A stretch of 64,000 nucleotides of DNA, from NCBI RefSeq assembly GCF_000166135.1, contig NC_014666.1, positions 8,508,601 through 8,572,600 on the forward strand. Direction: 5' to 3'. How positions within the stretch are numbered: position 1 is the first letter of the stretch; every line of letters starts with the position of its first letter. The notes beneath the pieces were generated by a model. It made no database searches. It saw only the letters and a program-made list of their open reading frames with translations, and was not told the DNA's origin. Source of the stretch: Pseudofrankia inefficax. Its GTDB lineage: Bacteria; Actinomycetota; Actinomycetes; Frankiales; Frankiaceae. Positions 1 to 7,123 of this stretch are shown here, piece after piece. Made by a program: the position numbers and the translations under genes.

Positions 1-213
1 CGCCTCACGCAAAACGGTCTCGTACATCCGGGCCAGCCGACCCTGGCTGGCCAGGTCATAACGGCCCGAACCTGACCAGTCCAGCCACCGGTCCAGGACG
101 ACCACTCCAGCGGTCGGGCCATGAAGATCGTCGAGGGAGTCAGCCACGGCGTATGGACGCACGTCGGCGTACCGCGACCCAGGCGGCGGGCCTCCGGACG
201 ACGAGCCACTCAT
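1..213 (-). CDS. Hypothetical protein, possible AbiEi-like partner (5' part only)
   Basis: The first 71 codons of a leftward gene start at ATG 213 and stay open to the window edge. The N-terminus is Ser/Gly/Pro-rich, followed by a region with DLHGPTAGVVVLDRWLDWSG and a YDLASQGRLARMYETVL segment. From memory, this type of short protein is common in actinobacteria just upstream of AbiEii-type nucleotidyltransferase toxin genes. That link is recollection and inference, because the next gene lies outside the window. The gene sits on the element side of the tRNA fragment at 632-673, which fits accessory cargo. Confidence 0.6.
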   Translation of the reverse strand, partial: MSGSSSGGPPPGSRYADVRPYAVADSLDDLHGPTAGVVVLDRWLDWSGSGRYDLASQGRLARMYETVLREA

Positions 214-631
214 CTCCGACACCGCCTTCCCTGCCTAATTCCTGACGCACAGTGCACCATCCCGTCCTTACGGTAGACCAGGCCTCGCCGGCCCCCAAGT
301 GCGGAAGGCGACTTGGTCATCGCGCGCTGAACGGCAGATCCACCGCAGGGGGTCAGGAGCGACCTGAGCCGATCTCGCGGCTGCGGTGACGACGATCTTG
401 CCATCCTTCCGGTCGAACTCGATCCAGGTCGCACAGACAACGGCGCGGCTCAGAGCAGCCCCCGCCGAGCAGCAAGATCATTGTGGGCGTGGTGTGGGCG
501 TGGACACTCCGGCATCGCTCGGCACGGCCCGGCACCTGACGACGCGACGCGCTCCCAAAACCGCTGGAAACACAGGAAAACTCGACACCTACCGACACCG
601 TTTGAGACAGCACGACACCTATTTAGGTTCG
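214..631. other. Intergenic stretch next to the tRNA fragment
   Basis: No convincing gene is seen. A leftward frame from about 460 to 250 reads like protein for some 30 codons (WIEFDRKDGKIVV) but has no start codon or ribosome site and is probably a remnant. Near the right side the sequence CGACACCTA recurs at about 582 and 613. Such short repeats are common beside integrase attachment sites, but no integrase gene is present here. Confidence 0.4.
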
Positions 632-673
632 CTTTTAACCGGCGAGTTCAGGGTTCGAGTCCCTGACGGCCCA
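632..673 (+). other. 3' half of tRNA-Lys(UUU), candidate attachment site
   Basis: The sequence reads as the right half of a tRNA: anticodon loop CTTTTAA (anticodon TTT), CCGGC as the 3' anticodon stem, a short variable region, a perfect T-arm CAGGG-TTCGAGT-CCCTG at 649-665, acceptor strand ACGGCCC and discriminator A. The bases to the left (AGGTTCG) do not pair with CCGGC, so there is no 5' half and the gene is broken exactly at the anticodon loop. That is the usual crossover point for tyrosine integrases. The left flank would then be element DNA and the right flank chromosome. Confidence 0.7.
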
Positions 674-777
674 CCCGTTCACAGGTCCGCCGGCTGGACC
701 GTACCGCCCCGCCGGCACCTGATGATCTAGACAATCGAAGGCCAGCATCGTCGATGGGCACAGGATGGGCAGGCAGG

Positions 778-999
778 TCATCCGCCCGCGTCGTCCTCGG
801 CCTCCCAGCGCAGCAGGTCGCCCGGCTGGCACTTGAGTACCTCGCAGAGCGCGGCGAGCGTCGCGAAGCGCACCGCCTTGGCGCGGCCGTTCTTGAGCAC
901 CGCCAGGTTGGCGGGCGTGATCCCTACGCGGTCCGCGAGCTCCCCCACGGACATCTTCCGCCTGGCCAGCATCACGTCGATGTCGACGGCGATCGGCAT
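778..999 (-). CDS. Cro/C1-type helix-turn-helix regulator (YozG-like)
   Basis: This 73-residue DNA-binding protein is almost entirely one HTH_26/YozG-type domain. It starts MPIAVDIDVMLARRKMSVGE and continues with a helix-turn-helix around residues 17-45 (ELADRVGITPANLAVLKNG) and the typical CQPGDLL ending. ATG 999 overlaps the stop codon of the DUF2975 gene by one base, so the two are translationally coupled. YozG-like regulators are commonly paired with DUF2975 membrane proteins. The protein probably autoregulates the pair through the palindrome at 1523-1539, which is an inference from position. Confidence 0.85.
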   Translation of the reverse strand: MPIAVDIDVMLARRKMSVGELADRVGITPANLAVLKNGRAKAVRFATLAALCEVLKCQPGDLLRWEAEDDAGG

Positions 1000-1490
1000 C
1001 AGATCACCTCGTCCAGCTCGGCCTGCAGCTCCGCCGCTTCGGCGTCGCGCGCGACGGCCTGGGCGAGCAGCGTCCGCAGCACGAGCACGAGGAGCGCGAC
1101 CCCCAGAATGGCCACGCCGACCCCGCCCATGATGAGGGTGACACCCGGGTCTGCCCGCTGGCCCGGCGCGTTGATGACCGTGACCGCGAACCACACGAGG
1201 GCGGCCGCCACGATCGCGCCGATCACGACGTCCACGTACCGGAAGGCGTCGTGGGAGAACACGGTTCCGCGCCGCACCATCGTCACCAGGCGCCATACGC
1301 AGACCAGGGCAACCTGAACCGACACCATGCCCAGGATCGTGATCACACGCAGCGGGGTCAGCGGGAGCGATCCGTCCTCCGGGTCGCTCCCGCTGACCAA
1401 CGCCCAGACCATCCCTGTCTGGACGAACACGGTCCCGGCGAGGACCACCACGAGCACGGTGCGCAGCGCGCGTACGGTCAGCTGTCCCAC
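999..1490 (-). CDS. DUF2975 family membrane protein
   Basis: This protein of about 163 residues has four hydrophobic segments: near residues 8-28, 45-65, 90-110 and 120-145. They are spaced as in DUF2975 proteins and are followed by a charged C-terminal tail rich in Ala and Glu. GTG 1490 is preferred as the start because GGGAGG lies seven bases upstream. An in-frame ATG at 1505 is the alternative but has no ribosome site. The gene is first in a two-gene operon with the HTH regulator. The family's biochemical role is unknown; such pairs may sense membrane or stress signals. Confidence 0.8.
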   Translation of the reverse strand: MGQLTVRALRTVLVVVLAGTVFVQTGMVWALVSGSDPEDGSLPLTPLRVITILGMVSVQVALVCVWRLVTMVRRGTVFSHDAFRYVDVVIGAIVAAALVWFAVTVINAPGQRADPGVTLIMGGVGVAILGVALLVLVLRTLLAQAVARDAEAAELQAELDEVI

Positions 1491-1522
1491 GGCCCATCCT
1501 CCCATCGATTCGCGATGGGAAT

Positions 1523-1539
1523 CTATCGAGATTCGATAG
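1523..1539. promoter_or_regulatory. Palindromic candidate operator of the DUF2975/HTH pair
   Basis: CTATCGA-GAT-TCGATAG is a perfect 7-bp inverted repeat with a 3-base centre, 33 bases before the chosen DUF2975 start. A second, looser palindrome (CCCATCG/CGATGGG) lies beside it at about 1501-1519. HTH regulators of this class bind short palindromes at their own promoters, so this is the natural operator candidate. Confidence 0.45.
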
Positions 1540-2082
1540 GTGAGGCAAGAGTCGGACCTGCCATTCCCACCGACGCACCCTCACCTCGGGCAGGTCGACC
1601 ACCGACTTCAACGAAAGCCACGAACAGTTCGCTGGCCTGGACACCCCACGCGAGCCGATCCGCGCCGTCCCGTCGCGACATCAAGCACGACAGACGCACC
1701 GGACCCGAGCCCACCGCCGACGGCTGCCACGCCCACGCGAGTCCCGGACGCACCGCGGACAGCGACGCAGAACCCCGGGACACCGACGCCGTCTCCCACT
1801 CAGACGCCGTTCGTTGATCCCACCGCCGGGGCGCCCTGTGACCCTTGGGCCGGTGAGGGAACGCTTTACACCGGCTCAGACGGACGCACCGCCGTCAATT
1901 GGCGGCTCGTCTGCCACAACGGCGTCTGGGACGACGTACCGCCCACTCCCACCCCGAGCGCCACCTCGATCCTGGGGCCGGAATGCGACGGAGGAGTCAA
2001 GCTCGTCTCCTTCGCGGGCGACCAATGGGTCGAACGTTGCGACGACGGCAGGTGGACGCTCGACCACCGGTACAGGCCCTGA
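1540..2082 (+). CDS. Hypothetical Pro/Thr-rich protein, possibly a 5'-truncated remnant
   Basis: The frame encodes up to 180 residues from GTG 1540. The first 45 residues do not look like protein. From about residue 50 there is a Pro/Thr/Ser-rich linker, followed by two small Cys-containing segments (CDPWAGEGTLYTGSDG with LVCHNGVWDD, and ECDGGVKLV with ERCDDGRWTLD). These resemble the extracellular tails of actinobacterial membrane proteins, yet there is no signal peptide or membrane segment. A likely reading is a gene that lost its 5' part where it abuts the DUF2975 promoter. The function is unknown. Confidence 0.4.
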   Translation: MRQESDLPFPPTHPHLGQVDHRLQRKPRTVRWPGHPTRADPRRPVATSSTTDAPDPSPPPTAATPTRVPDAPRTATQNPGTPTPSPTQTPFVDPTAGAPCDPWAGEGTLYTGSDGRTAVNWRLVCHNGVWDDVPPTPTPSATSILGPECDGGVKLVSFAGDQWVERCDDGRWTLDHRYRP

Positions 2083-2246
2083 TCTTGACGGTGTGGTCGA
2101 AGACGCCCATCCACGTCGTGCTCTCGCCCCAGACGGCTGTCCCACGAGATTCCCTTGACCCCCGCGCCACCCGTGATCAGACAGGCTCAGACCCCGAACA
2201 TTCAAGATCTGTAGCTGCCGTAACCGATAGACCCGCAGGTCCACCC

Positions 2247-2990
2247 TTACTGGAGGGCCACGAGCACAGGGATCAGGCCCCGGCCCGCCTGAAGCGCACC
2301 GAGCGCCTTGCCGATCACCGACCCGAAGGAAAGCTCACGGTCGGTGGCTCGCATCGCGTGTCCGGGCGTCGACGACGTGGTCAGCAGGTCGCCCACGTCC
2401 AGCGCTCCGCAATCGGCATCGACCTTGCACCAGACCTTGCCGCTGAGCGCGAGCGGACGGCGGTCAGAACCAGACTTCCTGTCGAGGATCAAGGCCGGTC
2501 TCAGGTCTCCGGCGCCGGAGACCACACCAGCCACGCGCCGGTCATAGGGCCGATCGCTGACCTGGACCGTGTCACCGCCGGCCAGCACCACGACGGTTCC
2601 CGGGTCGGCATCGATGCCGCCTACGACGTCGAACTCCTCGGCCAGGTCAGCACCACCGACCAGCTTGATGTCGCCCAGGACGTTGATGTCGAAGTTGACG
2701 TTGAGGTCTCCGTTCACGCCGACCTTGCCCTGAAAGAATCCGGCGAATCCCGGGCCGGAGTTCGTGGCCCGCAGCGCGGTGGTCTCCGGGGGCGGGAGCC
2801 CCTTGAGCGGAATTCCAACAACGTCGAGCGTGGCATCGGGTTTCGATGTGTTTATGCCGACCCGCCCGAAGGGCGCGATCCGCATGGCCTCATGGCCGCG
2901 CGTCCCGATGATCAACGGCTGATTGTCGGTCGTACCCAGGAACGTGCTGGACGGGTCCGTACCACCGTTCCCGTTGAGTTCCCATGACAT
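2247..2990 (-). CDS. Tail-fibre-like protein with C-terminal appendage-type domain
   Basis: This protein has 247 residues. The start at ATG 2990 is supported by AAAGGAAAG ten bases upstream. The N-terminal half contains FGRVGINTSKPDATLDV, the VGI-x-T-x-P-x-x-LDV pattern of phage tail-fibre and S74-peptidase shafts, followed by beta-rich NGDLNVNFDINVLGDIKL. The C-terminal half (DLAEEFDVV..., VAGVVSG, GDLLTTSSTPGHAM, GKALGAL) resembles a conserved domain found at the ends of bacterial fibre or appendage proteins and recalls the Peptidase_G2-like class. It follows two paralogous genes in the same direction after a 52-base gap. No phage structural genes are nearby, so the actual role is unknown. 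Confidence 0.65.
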   Translation of the reverse strand: MSWELNGNGGTDPSSTFLGTTDNQPLIIGTRGHEAMRIAPFGRVGINTSKPDATLDVVGIPLKGLPPPETTALRATNSGPGFAGFFQGKVGVNGDLNVNFDINVLGDIKLVGGADLAEEFDVVGGIDADPGTVVVLAGGDTVQVSDRPYDRRVAGVVSGAGDLRPALILDRKSGSDRRPLALSGKVWCKVDADCGALDVGDLLTTSSTPGHAMRATDRELSFGSVIGKALGALQAGRGLIPVLVALQ

Positions 2991-3042
2991 CTTGTTCGCT
3001 TTCCTTTCTCGATCCGAGCCGTGGTGCGTGATGCCAGCGGGC

Positions 3043-3585
3043 TCAGAGATGGAATATGACTTCTCCGGCCGCCGCGCCGGCCAGCACCGCCCCGAACAGA
3101 GATGACACGACCTCGAACGCACCCGTACTCGCGCCGAAGTCGGTCCTGGCGTGTTCTGTCGCGGCTCGGAACGACCACCAGTCACTGGCCGCCTCGGACG
3201 AGAATCCTTGTAAATCCCAGTCATCGCGACGCTTGTCGAGTCCGACCGTGCCGCCTGCGCTGGACTGATGTGCGATCAGCACGGGCACGGTCAAAGTCGG
3301 TATACTGGTGATGACCATGTAACGGGCATCCAGCACGCCGCCATTATGTACGTGGCCGCTGTAGCTGACCCTGCCGTCATGAGATATGACTATGCTGCAG
3401 GAACCTTCACAGCTGGCATCATGGAAAGAAGACTGTAAGTTGATCGGTTCCAGCCCCGCTACGACGTCCTGAATCCTTATCGGCCGCGGAATACGAAAGG
3501 CCTCGAGGACGACGTTCACAGATAGGTTCGCCGACGGTTCTGACTTCACCGCCGTGGCCAGTGTCTCTCGAAGGCGAATGTCCAC
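3043..3585 (-). CDS. Hypothetical protein, paralogue of its upstream neighbour
   Basis: This 180-residue protein starts at GTG 3585, three bases after the stop of the upstream gene. Its central part (CSIVISHDGRVSYSGHVHNG, then GVLDARYMVITSI) matches the upstream protein's CSYMVTLYNSGRWFVTADFH and GGILGDAFVLEF, so the two share a beta-rich module of about 60 residues. The C-terminus ends in a short hydrophobic stretch (LFGAVLAGAAAGEVIFHL) that may be a membrane anchor. I do not recognise the family. The tight spacing indicates co-expression and perhaps a hetero-oligomer with the neighbour. Confidence 0.7.
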   Translation of the reverse strand: MDIRLRETLATAVKSEPSANLSVNVVLEAFRIPRPIRIQDVVAGLEPINLQSSFHDASCEGSCSIVISHDGRVSYSGHVHNGGVLDARYMVITSIPTLTVPVLIAHQSSAGGTVGLDKRRDDWDLQGFSSEAASDWWSFRAATEHARTDFGASTGAFEVVSSLFGAVLAGAAAGEVIFHL

Positions 3586-3588
3586 GAC

Positions 3589-4218
3589 TCACCCGGTTAT
3601 CGTCGACGACCCGGGATCGCCTTCCGAGACATGTCGAAACTGCAGGCATTGACCGTGATCGCCTGGAAGCTGGTTCGCACAGGGGCCTACCACCGTTTTC
3701 CCATCCGACGAAACAAACTTGCCGGCGGCGATTACGGACCCAATCGCCAAGATCCCGACAAAGATCCCGACGACGAGAGTCATGATGTCGGGAGAGACGA
3801 ACAGCTTTGCCGTCAGCGGGGTGTCACGGATGGCCGGCCAATGCTCACGGATGAATGGGTCCAGGCCATCGTCGTTCATCCGGAGGGTATCGCCGGCGCC
3901 CAGCGCCGAAGTCCCGTGGTCGAGCCGGATTCCCCGACCACCGGCCACCGGGAACTCCAGCACGAAGGCATCGCCGAGGATGCCACCATTGTCATGGAAG
4001 TCCGCGGTGACGAACCACCTGCCCGAGTTGTAGAGCGTCACCATGTAGGAGCAGTCCACATCCCCGGACGAGATCTGGCCGTCGAATTCCCGACTCTCGG
4101 CGCTGGCCATTTCTCGAACGCTCACAGGGAATGGGCGATGTTCCAGACGAGCCACCGCGACCAGACTGAACGGTGACGCTCCCGTGAATCGACGGGACGC
4201 CCTGACCGAGATCACCAC
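3589..4218 (-). CDS. Hypothetical protein with C-terminal membrane segment
   Basis: This 209-residue protein starts at GTG 4218, with AAAGGTGAC as a good ribosome site. It has the same beta-rich module as the downstream gene (about residues 50-95), then a linker, then a hydrophobic segment of about 22 residues (IMTLVVGIFVGILAIGSVIA) near residue 145, and a short tail ending in STITG. It is the first gene of a leftward trio. No signal peptide is visible, so the soluble module would lie on one side of a single-pass protein. The family is not recognised. Confidence 0.7.
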   Translation of the reverse strand: MVISVRASRRFTGASPFSLVAVARLEHRPFPVSVREMASAESREFDGQISSGDVDCSYMVTLYNSGRWFVTADFHDNGGILGDAFVLEFPVAGGRGIRLDHGTSALGAGDTLRMNDDGLDPFIREHWPAIRDTPLTAKLFVSPDIMTLVVGIFVGILAIGSVIAAGKFVSSDGKTVVGPCANQLPGDHGQCLQFRHVSEGDPGSSTITG

Positions 4219-4301
4219 AACGTCACCTTTCTATGGGTCGAATGGCGCGGACAATAGTCCTCGGGGGCACGAGCGGGTCGCCGGGCGGAGGCGGGATGGG
4301 G

Positions 4302-4658
4302 CTAGGCCGCAGCGGGCTTCGTCCGGCGCAAACCTGGGGTCGTCAGCCAGATACCGGCGATCGTCAGCGCGAACATGGCCGCGACGACGGTCAAGTACCA
4401 GGCCGGGGTGTCCACGAACCAGCACGGGATGCCGAGCGCGGTATCGATGACGCGGACGGCAACCGCGACCTGTAGGCCCGTCCGACTGCCGCGGGACGCG
4501 GCCGCGGCGGCGACAACCGTCGCCAGGCCGAGGCCGGCGGTAAGGAAGATGATGCCGACCGGACCCCCAGTGGCGAGGCCGATGAGCGCGGAAAGGTCCA
4601 GCACCCCGGCCGAGCCGAGGGCCGCGAGGCCGAGCGTTCGGCGTCGAGAAGTCGTCAT
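4302..4658 (-). CDS. Small four-helix membrane protein
   Basis: This 118-residue protein is almost wholly hydrophobic, with four predicted membrane helices around residues 8-28, 32-52, 60-82 and 84-106, and basic ends (MTTSRRRTLG and RRTKPAAA). The start is supported by GAGAGGAAC about six bases upstream of ATG 4658. It lies just upstream of the divergent sigma-factor operon. No known family is recognised and no catalytic motif is visible. Confidence 0.7.
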   Translation of the reverse strand: MTTSRRRTLGLAALGSAGVLDLSALIGLATGGPVGIIFLTAGLGLATVVAAAAASRGSRTGLQVAVAVRVIDTALGIPCWFVDTPAWYLTVVAAMFALTIAGIWLTTPGLRRTKPAAA

Positions 4659-4866
4659 CGCAGTTCCTCTCCCGCAGGGGTTACCGGTAGGCCCCGGTGG
4701 GGGCTTGGGCGCACGCGGCGCGGGGTCGTTTGTCGGGTCACTGTTCGCTCCTAATCACTCGGGCGGGTGACTTGCGCCGGCTACAGTCCCCTTGTCGCAT
4801 GGGCATGGCGGAAAGGATTCAGCGGCGGGTGAGTCTTTTTCAGGCCGTCGGCGCGACAGTCAGGTC

Positions 4867-5409
4867 ATGACGGACGTCGGGAGCGATGCGGCCCTGCTGG
4901 CCGCGGTCGGCGCCGGCGATCTGGACGCGCTCCGGGAGCTGTACGACCGGCACGCGCCGTGGTTGTCGGTGCGGCTGGCCCGGCGCTGCAACGACGGTGA
5001 GGTCGTCGCCGACGCGCTACAGGACACGTTCGTCGCGATCTGGCGCAAGCCCGCCGGGTTCCACGGTGACGGGGAGGTCGCCGCCTGGATCTGGGGCATC
5101 GCGGTCCGACGGCTGGTCAGCCGGCTGCGCAGCCGGCGGGACGTGATCGTCGTCCCGGAGCCGCCGGAGCCGGGCTCGGTGCCCGCCGCCGAGGAGCAGG
5201 TTCTGGTCGCGGTCGAGTACGGCGACGTGGGGCAGGCGATGGCCCGGCTCTCGCCGCAGATGCGGGCGGTGATCCAGGCGGTCGTGCTCGACGGGTTGAC
5301 CGCGAAGGAGGCCGCCCGGCTGCTGCGCGTCCCGGAGAGCACGGTCAAGACCCGCCTGTCGCGGGCCAAAGCCCAGCTGCGGGCGACGCTGGCGGAAGGA
5401 GTCGCATGA
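4867..5409 (+). CDS. ECF-type RNA polymerase sigma factor
   Basis: This 180-residue protein has sigma region 2 at about residues 20-90 (YDRHAPWLSVRLARR... ALQDTFVAIWRKP) and region 4 at about 115-175 (LSPQMRAVIQAVVLDGLT, then PESTVKTRLSRAKAQLR). There is no extra C-terminal domain. It should direct RNA polymerase to a small regulon, probably including its own operon. ATG 4867 is chosen because the sigma homology begins there; an in-frame ATG at 4792 adds unrelated residues. Its stop overlaps the start of the anti-sigma gene (ATGA). Confidence 0.9.
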   Translation: MTDVGSDAALLAAVGAGDLDALRELYDRHAPWLSVRLARRCNDGEVVADALQDTFVAIWRKPAGFHGDGEVAAWIWGIAVRRLVSRLRSRRDVIVVPEPPEPGSVPAAEEQVLVAVEYGDVGQAMARLSPQMRAVIQAVVLDGLTAKEAARLLRVPESTVKTRLSRAKAQLRATLAEGVA

Positions 5410-6260
5410 GCGCCTGGCACGTGGACGATGACGCGCTGGCGCGGTGGGTGGATGGAACTGAGACCTTCGCCCAGGCCGCGTCGAGCGAAGCGCATCTGCT
5501 GGTCTGCGCGCCCTGCCGGGCCCGGGTCGCAGGGGCGGTGCGGGCCCGGCCCAGCCTGGCTGAGCGGGCCGAACTGCCCGAGCTGGACGCGGTGTGGATG
5601 AACGTCCGCGACGTGATCGAGCTGCCCGAAGTCCCGGCCTTCGAGCGGCTGCTGCGACGGGTCGGCCTGCCGCCGGCGGACGCCCGGCTGGTAACCCTGG
5701 CCCCGGCGTTCCGAGTCCCGTGGCTGGCCGGGATCCTGCTGGTGCTGGCGTTCGCCCTGATAGCGACCCAGTTCGCCCACGGCCGCGGCCAGGTGGTCTT
5801 CCTGATGGTCGCGCCGCTCCTGCCCTGCGTCGCCGTGGCGCTCAGCTACGACCCAAGCATCGAGCCGGCGGTCGAGACCGAGCTGGCAACGCCGTACCCG
5901 GCCCTGCGCCTGGTGCTGCTGCGCTGCCTCGCCGTGCTGGGCGTCGGGCTCCCGGCCGCCGTCGTGGTCAGCGCGTTCCTGCCCGGCAACATCTCCTACC
6001 TGTGGCTGCTGCCGTCGCTCGGTTTCGTCGGCTGCGTCCTGGCCGCCTCGACCTGGACGACCCCGCTGAGCGCGGCCGCCGGGATCAGCGTGGTCTGGTT
6101 CCTGATCACGCTGGGGACGGCGCTCGCCGGCTCGGCCCGCGCCGTGCTGCGGCCGGCGTACCTGGGTGGCTATCTCGCGCTGGCAGTCGTGTCGGTCGTG
6201 GTTCTGCTGGCTCGACACCGGCACTTGCGTCAGCCACGAGCGGGAGGGGGTTGGGTATGA
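5406..6260 (+). CDS. Zinc-binding (ZAS) anti-sigma factor with multi-pass membrane domain
   Basis: This 284-residue protein has a short cytoplasmic domain carrying the ZAS signature H30-x3-C34-x2-C37 (HLLVCAPC). From about residue 107 there are six hydrophobic helices. It should hold the ECF sigma factor at the membrane until a signal arrives. Most ZAS proteins have a single membrane helix, so six is unusual and suggests a built-in sensing domain. It overlaps the sigma gene and the ATPase gene by four bases each, which gives fixed stoichiometry. Confidence 0.85.
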   Translation: MSAWHVDDDALARWVDGTETFAQAASSEAHLLVCAPCRARVAGAVRARPSLAERAELPELDAVWMNVRDVIELPEVPAFERLLRRVGLPPADARLVTLAPAFRVPWLAGILLVLAFALIATQFAHGRGQVVFLMVAPLLPCVAVALSYDPSIEPAVETELATPYPALRLVLLRCLAVLGVGLPAAVVVSAFLPGNISYLWLLPSLGFVGCVLAASTWTTPLSAAAGISVVWFLITLGTALAGSARAVLRPAYLGGYLALAVVSVVVLLARHRHLRQPRAGGGWV

Positions 6261-7123
6261 CCGCGACAGTCGAGCTCGACGAGGTCGGTCGCAGATACGG
6301 CGCTACCTGGGCGGTGGACGCGGTGTCGCTCACGCTGGAGCCAGGAGTCGTCGGCCTGCTGGGCCCCAACGGCGCGGGCAAGACGACCCTGCTGCGGATG
6401 ATCGCGACCGCGCTGGCGCCGAGCCGGGGCCGGCTGTCGGTGTTCGGCCTCGACCCGGCGCTCCCGCGGCAGCGGACCGAGATCCGGCGGCGGCTCGGCT
6501 ACCTCCCCCAGGAGGTCGGATTCCCCCGCGGCTTCACGGCGTTCGCGTTCGTGGACTATGTGGCGGTCCTGAAGGAGTGGACGGCTCCCGGGCCCCGGCA
6601 CGCCGAGGTGCGTCGGGTGCTCGAGGCGGTGAACCTCGGCGGGCTCGGTGGGAAGCGCGTCCGGGCCCTGTCCGGTGGTCAGCGCCGGCGGCTGGGGCTG
6701 GCTCAGGCGCTGCTCGGCTCGCCGGGTCTGCTGGTCCTGGACGAGCCGACCGCCGGGCTCGACCCGGAGCAGCGGGCGGCGCTGCGGACGGTGTTGGCCG
6801 AGCTGGGCCGGACCGCCCTCGTCGTCCTGTCGACCCATCAGACCGACGACGTCGCCGCCCTGTGCGAGCGGGTCGTCGTCCTCGACGGCGGCCGGATCCG
6901 GTACGACGGCGGCGTGACCCAGCTTGTCGAGCGGGCCGCCGGCCGGGTGTGGCTGGCCGACCAGCCCGATCCGGACGCGCCCGTCTCGTGGCGGACCGGC
7001 ACCGGCCGGTACCGCAACCTCGCCGAGCACGCCCCGGCCGGCGCCGAGCTGGTCGAGCCGTCGCTGGAGGACGCCTACCTCCTTCTGCGCGGTCAGAGCG
7101 CGGCACCGGCGAGGATGTCATGA
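6257..7123 (+). CDS. ABC transporter ATP-binding protein
   Basis: This 288-residue ATPase has Walker A GPNGAGKTT (36-44), Q-loop LPQEVG (83-88), signature LSGGQ (138-142), Walker B LLVLDEP (158-164) and the switch histidine in STHQTDD. It belongs to the ABC-2/drug-exporter class (CcmA-like) and should power the two downstream membrane proteins. ATG 6257 overlaps the anti-sigma stop, and the end overlaps the next gene (ATGA). The substrate is not evident. Cell-envelope stress response or peptide/lipid export is plausible because the operon begins with a sigma/anti-sigma pair. Confidence 0.92.
   Translation: MTATVELDEVGRRYGATWAVDAVSLTLEPGVVGLLGPNGAGKTTLLRMIATALAPSRGRLSVFGLDPALPRQRTEIRRRLGYLPQEVGFPRGFTAFAFVDYVAVLKEWTAPGPRHAEVRRVLEAVNLGGLGGKRVRALSGGQRRRLGLAQALLGSPGLLVLDEPTAGLDPEQRAALRTVLAELGRTALVVLSTHQTDDVAALCERVVVLDGGRIRYDGGVTQLVERAAGRVWLADQPDPDAPVSWRTGTGRYRNLAEHAPAGAELVEPSLEDAYLLLRGQSAAPARMS

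Noticed and set aside
1899-2987. 362-codon plus-strand frame across the tail-fibre-like gene
   Set aside because: The minus strand encodes a recognisable fibre-like protein with a good ribosome site; the plus frame has no motif and begins inside another gene.
2247-4658. Prophage remnant
   Set aside because: One protein has a fibre-like motif, but no capsid, portal, terminase, tail-tube, lysin or integrase gene is seen, so a prophage call is not supported.
4860-6224. 454-codon minus-strand frame opposite the sigma and anti-sigma genes
   Set aside because: It encodes Gln/Arg/Gly-rich sequence without motifs, whereas the plus strand has clear sigma and ZAS signatures with overlapping starts.
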